NCBI GenBank assembly: GCA_963715045.1
Contig: CAVQRC010000009.1
Span: 186,001 to 250,000, forward strand
DNA length: 64,000 nucleotides
Direction of reading: 5' to 3'
From: CAVQRC01 sp963715045
Lineage (GTDB): Bacteria; Planctomycetota; Planctomycetia; Pirellulales; Lacipirellulaceae
Position 1 is the stretch's first letter. Every line of letters starts with the position of its first letter. The notes beneath the pieces were generated by a model. The model had not been told where the DNA came from. It ran no database searches and saw only the letters and a list, made by a program, of their open reading frames with translations. Shown here piece after piece: positions 25,304-33,733 of this stretch. A program made the translations under genes and the position numbers.

Positions 25304-28300
25304 ATGTCTGAGAAGAAATCCAAGTTGACGCGCCGCTCATCTCGCTGCGGGTCGTGTCGGCGTAGTCGTCAGCCGCGAAAAAGTTTCGAACCGCTTGAAG
25401 CCAGACGCATGATGGCGACCGATCTGTTGGGGGGCGGTAGCGGTATCGACGGCGGCGTCGACGGAGAGCTCGATTACGGGGACGCCCCCGATTCGTACCG
25501 CACCCTGATGGCCAGTAGCGGCGCGAGTCACGTCGTCGTTCCGGGCGCACCTCAATTGGGGAGCCTGATTGACGTCGAAATCGATGGGCAACCCGACCCC
25601 AATGCCAAGGGCGACGATAACAACGGGCTTCCCGACGAAGACGGCGTGACGTTCGCGACACCTCTGATCGCCGGTGGCATGGCTCAGGTGAAAGTGGAGA
25701 ATGGCGGCGGGGACGGGCTGCTTAACGCCTGGATGGACTTCAATGCCAACGGCAGTTTCGAGCCAGTCGAGCAGATCTTTACCAACCTGCCCCTGCCGGG
25801 AGGGAGCAGTGCGCTTTTGAACTTCGCCGTGCCCGCGAGCGCCGCGGTCGGAGCTCAGTCGTTCGCCCGTTTCCGAGTCAACAGCAACGGTGGCATCGGC
25901 CCCGCGGGCTTTGGATTCGAAGGTGAGGTGGAGGACTACGAGGTCTTTTTCGAGGGCGAGCAAGACGAACGAATCGACTTCGGCGACGCGCCCGATCCCA
26001 CGTACCCCACGCTGATCGCCAGTAACGGAGCGGCGCATTTCATTCGCCCCGATGCACCGATGCTGGGCGCGACGATTGATGCCGAACCCGACGGGCAACC
26101 CAGCCCGGGTGCTGATGGTGATGATGTGGCGGGCATCGCCGACGAAGACGGCGTCGTGTTCACTTCGCCGCTGGTGGCCGGCAATATGGCATCGGTCGAC
26201 GTCACCAATGGTGGTGCGCTCGACGGGCTGTTGAACGCCTGGGTCGACTTTGATGCGGACGGGACTTGGACGGCCGCCGAGCAGATCGCGACTGACGTCG
26301 TCATCCCGACCGGAACCACCCTGGCCGTGCCGTTCCTGGTGCCCGGCGGTTCCGCAGTCGGGGCCTCGACGTACGCCCGGTTCCGCCTCGACAGCGGCGG
26401 AGGTCTCACCCCCAAGGACTTCGCCGACGACGGCGAGGTGGAGGATTACAAAGTCGCGATCGAGGGCGAGCAGGACGAACGGTTCGACTTCGGCGACGCG
26501 CCCGACCCGACCTACCCCACGCTGATCGCCAGCGGGGGTGCGGCGCATTTGATCACGCCCAATGGTCCGCGGCTCGGTGTCCTGATCGATTCCGAGTTCG
26601 ATGGCCAGCCATCGGCGAACGCGGCAGGCGACGATGCGGCAGGCATTGATGACGAAGACGGCGTCGTCTTCACCACGCCGTTGATCGCCGGTGCCGGGGC
26701 AAGCGTCGACGTCACCAACGGGGGCGCGAACGGTCGGCTCAATGCGTGGATCGATTTCAACGCCGATGGCGTCTGGTCGCCGGCTGAGCAGATCGCCACC
26801 AATGTCCCGATCCCGGGCGGAGCCACCGTACCTGTCGGATTCGTCATTCCGGCTGCGTCACCCGTCGGCGTCCCGACCTACGCTCGCTTCCGCATCGATT
26901 CCGGCGGTGGCCTGGGCCCAGGTGGAATGGCCGCGGACGGCGAAGTCGAAGACTACCTGATTCGCTTCCAGGAACCGCAGGAAGAGCGGTTCGATTTCGG
27001 CGACGCGCCCGACCCGACCTACCCCACGCTGAGTGCCAGCGGCGGCGCTGCCCACTTGATCACTCCCAATGGCCCGCGGCTCGGAGCCCTGATCGATGCC
27101 GAACTCGATGGCCAGCCCTCTGCCAACGCGCTGGGTGATGATGCGGCCGGCATCGACGACGAAGACGGCGTCGTCTTCACGACGCCGCTGATTGCCGGCG
27201 GCGCAGCGAGTGTCGACGTGACCAACGGGGGCGGCAATGGTCGACTCAATGCGTGGATCGATTTCAATGCCGATGGCGTCTGGTCGCCGGCTGAACAGAT
27301 CGCTACGAATGTCCCGATCCCGGGCGGAGCCACCGTTCCCGTCGGATTCGTCATCCCGGCCGCTTCGCCCGTCGGCGTTCCGACCTATGCCCGCTTCCGC
27401 ATCGACAGCGGTGGAGGACTGGGGCCGGACGGAGTTGCGGCGGACGGCGAAGTCGAAGACTACCTGGTCCGCTTCGAGGCACCGCAGGAGGAACTCGATT
27501 GGGGTGACGCACCCGATCCAACATACCGGACCCTGGCGGCCAGCGGCGGCGCGGCCCATGTCATCACGGCCAATGGACCACGCCTGGGTACGCTCATCGA
27601 CGCCGAACCGGACGGTCAACCGAGTCCGTTCGCCGATCGAGATGATCTCAACGGCGTTGATGACGAAGATGGCGTTGTCTTCGCCGGCCCGCTCGTGACC
27701 GGAGCCGCGGCCAGCGTGGACGTCACCAATGGCGGTGCCAACGGCCGGCTCAACGCCTGGATCGACTTCGACGCGGATGGAGCGTGGTCGCCCGCCGAGC
27801 AGATTGCGACGAACGTGTTCGTTCCCGGAGGCGCTACGATCACTGTGCCGTTCAGTGTTCCGGCCTCCACCGTCGTAGGAGGGCCTACGTTCGCCCGCTT
27901 CCGCATCAACACGGTCGGCGGACTCTCGCCCGGTGGAATTGCCGCCGATGGCGAAGTGGAGGACTATGCCGTCAAGGTCGCCAAGGCGGGCGATTTCGAC
28001 CTCGATGGCGACGTTGATGGCGCCGACTTCCTGATCTGGCAGGCGAACTTCCCGGACCTCTCCGGGACGGCCACCGTCACCGATGGGGACGCAAATGGTG
28101 ACGGCAACGTCGATGGCGCCGACTTCCTGATCTGGCAGGCCTGCTTCCCCTACGCGGGACCCGGACCCGCTCCGGGCACCGGAAGTGGCCAGGCGGATGG
28201 CGATGCATACGCCGAGCTGAGTCGCGAGACCGCCCGCGAAGAAACGACAACTGCGTTCAAGCACGTTTCCCAGGACGCCCAGCTGCGGCGGGCCGCGGCC

Positions 28301-28351
28301 ATCGACCTCTCCTTCGCATCCTTCGGCAGTCGGAAAACCCGCTGGCGTTAG
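25304..28351 (+). CDS. Large LEPR-XLL / GEVED-repeat protein with dockerin tail
   Basis: The start is at 25304, with GGAGAG upstream; a longer frame to 25133 lacks one. The roughly 1015-residue protein begins with a basic region and an LEPR-XLL-like motif (FEPLEARRMM). Five tandem repeats of about 169 residues follow, beginning near 25469, 25979, 26487, 26996 and 27498. Each starts with GDAPDxxYxTL and ends with DGEVEDY, as in GEVED domains. Repeats 3 and 4 share an almost identical half (NAWIDFNADGVWSPAEQIAT). Two dockerin-type loops (DLDGDVDGADFLIWQ, DANGDGNVDGADFLIWQ) close it, with no PEP-CTERM. It is probably exported; adhesion or calcium binding is inferred. Confidence 0.85.
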   Translation: MSEKKSKLTRRSSRCGSCRRSRQPRKSFEPLEARRMMATDLLGGGSGIDGGVDGELDYGDAPDSYRTLMASSGASHVVVPGAPQLGSLIDVEIDGQPDPNAKGDDNNGLPDEDGVTFATPLIAGGMAQVKVENGGGDGLLNAWMDFNANGSFEPVEQIFTNLPLPGGSSALLNFAVPASAAVGAQSFARFRVNSNGGIGPAGFGFEGEVEDYEVFFEGEQDERIDFGDAPDPTYPTLIASNGAAHFIRPDAPMLGATIDAEPDGQPSPGADGDDVAGIADEDGVVFTSPLVAGNMASVDVTNGGALDGLLNAWVDFDADGTWTAAEQIATDVVIPTGTTLAVPFLVPGGSAVGASTYARFRLDSGGGLTPKDFADDGEVEDYKVAIEGEQDERFDFGDAPDPTYPTLIASGGAAHLITPNGPRLGVLIDSEFDGQPSANAAGDDAAGIDDEDGVVFTTPLIAGAGASVDVTNGGANGRLNAWIDFNADGVWSPAEQIATNVPIPGGATVPVGFVIPAASPVGVPTYARFRIDSGGGLGPGGMAADGEVEDYLIRFQEPQEERFDFGDAPDPTYPTLSASGGAAHLITPNGPRLGALIDAELDGQPSANALGDDAAGIDDEDGVVFTTPLIAGGAASVDVTNGGGNGRLNAWIDFNADGVWSPAEQIATNVPIPGGATVPVGFVIPAASPVGVPTYARFRIDSGGGLGPDGVAADGEVEDYLVRFEAPQEELDWGDAPDPTYRTLAASGGAAHVITANGPRLGTLIDAEPDGQPSPFADRDDLNGVDDEDGVVFAGPLVTGAAASVDVTNGGANGRLNAWIDFDADGAWSPAEQIATNVFVPGGATITVPFSVPASTVVGGPTFARFRINTVGGLSPGGIAADGEVEDYAVKVAKAGDFDLDGDVDGADFLIWQANFPDLSGTATVTDGDANGDGNVDGADFLIWQACFPYAGPGPAPGTGSGQADGDAYAELSRETAREETTTAFKHVSQDAQLRRAAAIDLSFASFGSRKTRWR

Positions 28352-28376
28352 CCCGCGCGGTCGATCAGCGAATTGG

Positions 28377-28416
28377 ACACCGCGGGCTCACCCGAGTCCG
28401 CGGTGTTTTCGTGTTT
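28377..28416 (+). terminator. Terminator after the GEVED gene
   Basis: ACACCGCGG pairs with CCGCGGTGT around a 12-base loop and is followed by TTTCGTGTTT. It lies 26 bases after the stop codon. Confidence 0.7.
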
Positions 28417-28501
28417 GCTGAATGCGTCATTGAGATTCTTCACCTTCAGGGCTGCCAGCTACTGGAACCAGTCTGCACCAGCAGCTACACTCGTCGGCGA
28501 A

Positions 28502-29647
28502 ATGAACGCCCATACACTACCTCCCGATCGTCTCGGCCAGGCCGAATCGGCAGAAGTCGTCGAGCGGGTGCGATTGGCGATGGTGGCCGGGGTGGGCCCG
28601 CGCCTCAACGCCGCCCTGCTGGAACGCTTTCATACTGCGGCCGCCGTGTTTGCATCCGCCCCCAGTGACCTGTGCGAAGTCCCGGGCATAGGCGCCAAGC
28701 TGGCGCAGCGAATTGCTGCCGGCCACGCTGAGATCGACGCAGTCGGCGAGATCGAAGCCGCCCAGCGGCAAGGCGTCGAACTCGTCCTCGCCGGCACCGA
28801 GGCCTACCCGAAGCTACTTGCCGAGATCCATGATCCGCCGGCAGTCCTGTTTGTGCGGGGTGAGATCCTTCCTCGCGATTCGCTCGCCGTGGCGATCGTC
28901 GGTACCCGACACGCTTCGCAGTACGGCCGCAACCAGGCCCGCCGACTCGCGGCCGGTTTAGCCGCCCGCGGCATCTGCGTCGTCAGCGGCATGGCCCGTG
29001 GAATCGATGGCGAAGCCCATCGCGCGGCCCTCGAAGCCGGCGGCAGAACGATCGCCGTCCTCGGCGGCGGCGTGCTCCGCGTTTATCCGCCTGAGCACAC
29101 CGAGCTCGCGACCCAGATCGCGGGGCAGGGCGCGGTGATCAGCGAAACGCCGCCCCGCATGCCGCCCGTCGCCGGTAGCTTTCCCCAACGTAATCGCATC
29201 GTCAGTGGCCTGTCGGCCGGCGTGATCGTCGTCGAGGCCGCCGAGCGGTCCGGGGCGCTGATCACCGCCCGACTCGCGATGGAACAAGGCCGCGAGGTGT
29301 TTGCCGTCCCCGGACGCGTCGATTCTCGCCAGGCCCGCGGCTGCCATCGCTTGATCCGCGATGGAGCCTGTCTCGTCGAGACCGTCGACGACGTGCTCGC
29401 AGAACTCGGCCCCCTGTTCGAGGCCACCCAACTCGAAAACGGCGACACGATTCGAAATCCGGTCGAGCTGCAGCTCAACGAGGTCGAGTCCGCGATCCTC
29501 CAGTCGATCTCCGCTCAGCCGACGAGCATCGACGTCATCGTGAGAGCCACCGGGATTCCCGTGCATCGCGTACTCGCCACGATCAGCGTCCTCGAGGTCC
29601 GCCACGTGATCCGCCGCATCAGCGGCAACACGGTTGCCCGCGTGTGA
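28502..29647 (+). CDS. dprA: DNA-processing protein DprA
   Basis: The start is set at MNAHTLPPDR (28502); the upstream frame to 28373 lacks coding character. The roughly 381-residue protein has an N-terminal helix-hairpin-helix region (VPGIGAKLAQRIAAG), then the DprA Rossmann domain with family motifs GTRHASQYG, VSGMARGIDGEAHRAAL and FPQRNRIVSGLS. A C-terminal winged-helix-like segment ends it. DprA loads RecA on incoming single-stranded DNA in natural transformation. No other competence gene is present here. Confidence 0.95.
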   Translation: MNAHTLPPDRLGQAESAEVVERVRLAMVAGVGPRLNAALLERFHTAAAVFASAPSDLCEVPGIGAKLAQRIAAGHAEIDAVGEIEAAQRQGVELVLAGTEAYPKLLAEIHDPPAVLFVRGEILPRDSLAVAIVGTRHASQYGRNQARRLAAGLAARGICVVSGMARGIDGEAHRAALEAGGRTIAVLGGGVLRVYPPEHTELATQIAGQGAVISETPPRMPPVAGSFPQRNRIVSGLSAGVIVVEAAERSGALITARLAMEQGREVFAVPGRVDSRQARGCHRLIRDGACLVETVDDVLAELGPLFEATQLENGDTIRNPVELQLNEVESAILQSISAQPTSIDVIVRATGIPVHRVLATISVLEVRHVIRRISGNTVARV

Positions 29648-29650
29648 CCC

Positions 29651-29750
29651 GAAGCCCGGCATCTGGAAGCGCGTGGCCTGTGCCCCATCGCACGCGCGTA
29701 TCGCAGCGTTGAACCCGATCGTCCTGGTGCGCAGCAGGATGCCGGGCTTC
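29651..29750. repeat. Long inverted repeat (13-bp arms)
   Basis: GAAGCCCGGCATC (29651-29663) is exactly inverted as GATGCCGGGCTTC (29738-29750), with about 74 bases between. It lies between dprA and the toxin-antitoxin pair. No T-run follows, so a simple terminator is unlikely; a structured element or small mobile remnant is possible. Confidence 0.45.
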
Positions 29751-29869
29751 TCGCAGCGGGTACCACGGCGGCGATTCGGTCGGCCACGGCGGATGGGCTT
29801 TACCGTGACGTACACCAGCCGGGGAATCTTGATTTGTCGCTGTGCCGCGATGTGAGATAGAATTGCATC

Positions 29870-30196
29870 ATGGAACATTCACAACATATAGACCGTAGAC
29901 CGGACAAATGCGGCGGCAAACCATGCATCGCGGGGACGCGGGTGCGTGTGTGGGATATCTACGTGCTCCACGAACAGTTGCGAAAGTCCCCGGACGAAAT
30001 TCTCGCAGCATTCCCTCACATTTCTCTTGCCGATGTGCATGCTGCTCTCGCATATTTTTGGGACCACCAGGACGAAATCGTTCGAGAAATGAAAGAAGCC
30101 GACGACTTCGTGGAGAAGCTTAGAGCAGCCACTGGTCCGGGTCCACTTGCGCGAAAACTGACCGGCATGGATGCTAGTGATTCGGTTTCATCTTGA
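29870..30196 (+). CDS. DUF433 family antitoxin
   Basis: The 108-residue protein matches DUF433: CGGKPCIAGTRVRVWDI is the family hallmark, followed by DEILAAFPHISLADVHAALAY, a helix-turn-helix-like region. DUF433 proteins are antitoxins usually paired with DUF5615 PIN-like toxins, and such a gene overlaps the 3' end by 26 bases here. It probably neutralises the toxin and represses the operon. The Asp/Glu-rich middle continues into a C-terminal toxin-binding tail. Confidence 0.9.
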   Translation: MEHSQHIDRRPDKCGGKPCIAGTRVRVWDIYVLHEQLRKSPDEILAAFPHISLADVHAALAYFWDHQDEIVREMKEADDFVEKLRAATGPGPLARKLTGMDASDSVSS

Positions 30197-30503
30197 TGAA
30201 AACGTTGATCACGCAGTCGCTCGTGGGTTAAGAGCTCGCGGTGTCGACGTGACAATCGCGAACGATGCCGACCTTGTCGGTGCGGATGATGCCGAGCACC
30301 TCGAGTTCGCTCTGGAAGAATCTCGCGTGATCTTTACTCAGGACGACGACTTTCTCCGCCTCCATGCAGCGGGCGTCGAGCATTCCGGTATCGTTTACTG
30401 CAAGCAGAGCACCCGGACCATTGGCGACATCATTCAGTATCTTCATTTGATGAGCTACTGTCTCGAGCACAGCGAACTGACGGGACAACTCGAGTATTTG
30501 TGA
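30171..30503 (+). CDS. DUF5615 PIN-like toxin
   Basis: The 110-residue protein has the DUF5615 start FHLDENVDHAVARGLRARG, with the acidic LDE motif, and a second acidic cluster (VIFTQDDDFLRLHA). This is a PIN-like nuclease fold and the likely toxin partner of the overlapping DUF433 gene. Translation is probably coupled. RNase activity is inferred from the fold. It is intact and lies beside the decayed mobile segment at 30504-33727. Confidence 0.9.
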   Translation: MLVIRFHLDENVDHAVARGLRARGVDVTIANDADLVGADDAEHLEFALEESRVIFTQDDDFLRLHAAGVEHSGIVYCKQSTRTIGDIIQYLHLMSYCLEHSELTGQLEYL

Positions 30504-30541
30504 GCTCGTGCTTTACTTTTTCCGAACGTGCCACATCCGCA

Positions 30542-30646
30542 ATCTTCACACCCGAGTTCTTTCTTCAGGAACGCGTGGACGTCGGTGGCCTCTTCGATGC
30601 GTTTGGTCGTGGGCGTACCCGCCCCGCGGCCGGCGCGGCATTCGAC
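30542..30646 (+). repeat. Direct copy of the S9 peptidase 3' end
   Basis: These about 105 bases match 33728-33836 with few differences. The latter is the genuine 3' end of the S9 peptidase gene. The shared block begins ATCTTCACA and includes CGAGTTCTTTCTTCAGGAAC and GGTCGTGGGCGTACCCGCCC. Both copies have the same orientation and lie about 3190 bases apart, bounding the decayed segment with the group II intron remnant. Confidence 0.85.
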
Positions 30647-31027
30647 GCTTGAACGGCGCGAGACCGCCTGCTGTCGCTCCAGATGCCAATTCGTCTCGAG
30701 CCGTCTGCAACTTCTCCGTAATGCTGGCCGTGAGGAACGACTCAGGCAGTTTCAATCAAAATATCAGCACGGCGTCTGGCTTTCCGTCCCGTCTCAGCTG
30801 CCGAGGTGAAGCGAATCTGGATCCTGCGTCAGGAAGCGGGCGGTTCGGTTGGAACCGTAATCGCGCGTCATGCGTAGATCCTATTGAGCGCGTCGTGGGA
30901 GCCGCGTTTGAATACCAGGGGCCACGCTGCTGCACCTGGGGCAGTGGTCTGGGGTGCAAGACGGACAATCGGGCAGCTTCCGCAGAAACTTGGGAGAACG
31001 TCTACGGTCACATGAGAAACACGACGG

Positions 31028-32309
31028 ATGCCTCGAAATTCGAGTAACGTGTCCACGAAACAGGAGCGGATAGCAACGCTGGCGAGTAGGAAGCGTACCG
31101 ACGCACCCGAAGGACGGGGCCGTGGGCGTGGACGGAATGACCGCGGAGGAGTACGAGCACGATCTGGAGGGCAACCTTCAGCGGCTGCTCGACCGCGCGA
31201 AGGCCGGCACGTACCGGGCACCACCCGTGCGACGTGTGCACATCCCCAAGGGCAGCTCGGGAACCGAGACCCGCCCGATCGGGATTCCCACCCTGGAGGA
31301 CAAGGTCCTCCAGAGGGCGGTCGTCATGCTGCTGGAGCCGATCTACGAGCAGGACTTTCTAGACTGCTCGTACGGCTTCCGGCCCGGGCGATCGGCGCAC
31401 CAGGCGTTGGAATCGTTCCGCAACCAGCTCATGGACTGTCGGGGTGGCTTGGTCTTTGAGGTGGACATCCAAAAGTTTTTCGACAATTTGGATCATGGCC
31501 GTTTACGGGAGTTTCTCCAGCTCCGGGTGCGTGATGGTGTGCTGTTGCGCCTGATTGGCAAATGGCTGAAGGCGGGTGTGATGGAGGACGGCAGCGTCAG
31601 CTATCCGGACTCCGGATCGCCCCAAGGTGGTGTCGTTTCACCCTTGCTCTCAAACATCTTCCTGCACTACGTGCTGGATCTGTGGTTCGAGCAGGAAGTG
31701 AAACCGCGTCTTCAAAACCGTGCCTTCCTCGTCCGCTATGCGGACGACTTCGTGATCGGGTTTCGCGATCGTCGCGATGCCGAACGCGTGATGGAAGTAA
31801 TGCCGAAGCGTTTCGGCAAGTACGGACTGACGGTCCATCCGACCAAGACGAAACTGATTCCCTTCCGGCCGCCGCCAGCAATGGCACGCGATCCGGACGA
31901 GCCAGACGATCGTCCTGGGACGTTTGACCTGCTGGGTTTCACCCACCATTGGGCTCGATCCCGGCGAGGACACTGGATCATCAAGCAGAAGACGGCCTCC
32001 AATCGCTTTAGCCGGGCGGTGCGGAGCATCGACTCATGGTGTCGGGCGAACCGGCATCAGCCACTCATCGAGCAATGGCAAAAGTTGAACGAGAAACTAC
32101 GCGGTCACTACGCGTACTACGGTGTGACAGGCAACGCTGACCGCTCTGTCGCGGTTCCGCCGGGAAGTCGAACATCGCTGGCGAAAGTGGCTCAATCGCC
32201 GCAATCGCCAACGTTCGATGACGTGGCGACTCTACCGTCGACTACTTGAGCGCTCCCCGTTAGCCCCCGTCCGGACGTATCGCTCAATCTACGCCCACGT
32301 AGCGAAGCC
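31028..32309 (+). pseudogene. ltrA: Group II intron reverse transcriptase/maturase, degenerate
   Basis: Fragments in three frames give most of an LtrA-type protein. The N-terminus NVSTKQERIATLA (about 31046) jumps to EAYRRTR with an apparent internal loss of some 25 codons, then a frame change near 31115 leads to VGVDGMTAEEYEHDL. The RT domain is otherwise whole: RPIGIPTLEDKVLQRAV, YGFRPGRSAHQA and the catalytic RYADDFVIG near 31737. A second break at about 32140 moves the frame; the thumb/X end continues as LSRFRREVEHRWRKWL to YRSIYAHVAKP at 32309. No HNH endonuclease domain is seen. The intron is probably immobile unless the breaks are sequence errors. Confidence 0.85.
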
Positions 32310-32316
32310 ATGACTT

Positions 32317-32392
32317 GAGGAACCGTATGCGGTAATGCCCGCACGTACGGGTCTGTGGGAGCCCTGGGGCGGTGACGCCCCGGGGCCACCCG
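32317..32392 (+). ncRNA. Group II intron 3' end: domains V and VI
   Basis: Eight bases after the maturase end, GAACCGTATGCGG pairs with CCGCACGTACGG around a small loop, as in domain V of group II introns (about 32319-32352). A second hairpin (GGGGC / GCCCC type, about 32356-32392) fits domain VI. The 3' splice site would lie near 32395. The 5' intron half is not clearly recognisable, consistent with decay. Confidence 0.7.
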
Positions 32393-32423
32393 GTCCTCGG
32401 CACCGCGGAGCACGTGCCATCTC

Positions 32424-32500
32424 GCCCCGAAGGGGCCGCAACAGGATAGCCCGGGGCAAGACCACGCGAGCTCTGCGAGCGTTGTCGCCGCCCCGGGTGG
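32424..32500 (-). repeat. GC-rich repeat, inverted copy 1
   Basis: Its reverse complement reads CACCCGGGGCGGCGACAA, later TTGCCCCGGGCTATCCTGTT and CGGCCCCTTCGGGGC. It matches 32757-32831, which has the opposite orientation. Such GCCCTTCGGGG-rich dispersed repeats are common in planctomycete genomes, as I recall. Confidence 0.7.
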
Positions 32501-32756
32501 TCGAGTCCACCGATTCCCCGCGCGGTTGCAAAGGGCGAAACACAGACAATCCAGATCCGTACGACATCGATGTGCAATTGTTTTTCGATCACCGGATCCG
32601 TCTGTTTTACCGCACCAATGCATCGCATGATTTGGATTCCGAAGGAATCCAAACACACGCTTTACCGAATGGCACCGAATACAATCAACGTCCCGATTGG
32701 GCGGGGAAACGTGGGACCGTCGTCTTGATCGGGAACCCAAATGTGGGGCATCCCGA

Positions 32757-32831
32757 GACCCAGGGCGGCGGAAAGGCTCGCGGTGCTCGCCTTCCTTGCC
32801 CTGGGCTATCTTGTGGTTGCCCCTTCGGGGC
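32757..32831 (+). repeat. GC-rich repeat, inverted copy 2
   Basis: It reads GACCCAGGGCGGCGGAAAGG, then TTGCCCTGGGCTATCTTGTG and GTTGCCCCTTCGGGGC. It is the inverted mate of 32424-32500. It cuts into the possible GTPase remnant just after the NPNVG residues. Confidence 0.7.
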
Positions 32832-33110
32832 GAAGAACCGGGATCCCCAACTGCGAAGCTGCGCAGCGGTGTTCACGACCGCCGCACGATTCTGCAGCGA
32901 TCGGCCCCCCCGGTATCGAGGCCGCGGCGAGTGTCCGATCGAGGCCCCGAGGGCCTGGTGGACGCCCAAACAAGGCCCATTTGTCGCCGAGGGCCGACGC
33001 CAGGCGATGCGCGTGGGTAGCTGCAGCGGTTGGACGGCCCGACAACGGATTGGACCGGCCGCGTCAGGCATGGGAGATGACCGGCTCGCGTTTGCTGTGG
33101 GGTGTGGATG

Positions 33111-33443
33111 CTAGATCGTTCCGTCTTGACCGTCGGACGAGACATAGCGAGGTGTCGCGGTCGAACTCTGAGAGATCACGCGGGTACCGGTCTCAGGGGA
33201 CCAGATCCAGCAGGCTCGCCGCCGGTTTCGAGACGCGTCGGGCTTGGTAGAGCTTCGCCCGATCACGTAGCGGCCGTCGGGGAATAGACCGCAGACCGTG
33301 TGCGTCGCAAAGCCGGACAGGTCATCGATAAGCTGCATTCCGGTATCAAGTGACCAGCGATAGTTCAGGCTGGACGCCGTGCCGGGCGGGATGTCCAGGA
33401 TGGCGGCGATCTCGGTGACCGAGAGCTCTTCCAGGTGCCGCAT
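33111..33443 (-). pseudogene. Chimeric fragment: ECF sigma region 4 joined to a WD40-like piece
   Basis: The first roughly 24 residues (RHLEELSVTEIAAILDIPPG) are a clear sigma-70 region 4 helix-turn-helix lacking everything before it. The frame then changes character to a propeller-like sequence (YRWSLDTGMQLIDDLSG, then GLFPDGRYVIGRS). The join suggests fusion of two unrelated gene ends by deletion. It is probably not expressed as a functional protein. Confidence 0.55.
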
Positions 33444-33527
33444 CTACCGATCGCAGCACGGTCTCGAACCGCAGGCGACTTCCGGCGACCCGGGCCGGGG
33501 GGCGGACTGCGGTAGCTCCTGGAGCCG

Positions 33528-33727
33528 GTGGTTCGCGGTATGGACCTGCTGGTTACGTGCCCACCCGACGCGATCCTCCTGTTCGATGTCGAAACGGGTC
33601 AGTGCAGCGGCTCACTCGCAGCCCCGGTCGGCTCACGACTGGGGGACATGGCGTGCGATGCCAATGGCACGCTTTTCGTGAGTCGTCCCAGCGGTGCCAC
33701 TGATTCGGGCATTCGGAAGTGCGTGCC
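33528..33727 (+). pseudogene. Beta-propeller-like fragment
   Basis: On the plus strand the translation GMDLLVTCPPDAILLFDVET and GDMACDANGTLFVSRP looks like one or two blades of a WD40/YVTN propeller. It lacks a start and runs into the S9 peptidase 3' end on the opposite strand. It is a fragment. Confidence 0.4.
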
Positions 33728-33733
33728 CGATCT

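Larger units (their letters stand above)
32393..33727. other. Gene-fragment graveyard
   Basis: No whole gene lies here. Seen are a pair of inverted copies of a GC-rich element, a possible GTPase P-loop remnant (GTVVLIGNPNVG, about 32709-32744) cut off just before the usual Lys-Ser, a sigma-factor fragment on the minus strand and a beta-propeller-like fragment on the plus strand. Base use and broken frames indicate repeated insertion and deletion. Confidence 0.6.

Noticed and set aside
26858..28264. Long minus-strand open frame (468 codons) opposite the GEVED protein
   Set aside because: It is the antisense of a GC-rich repeat gene and only mirrors its repeats; no ribosome site or family motif.
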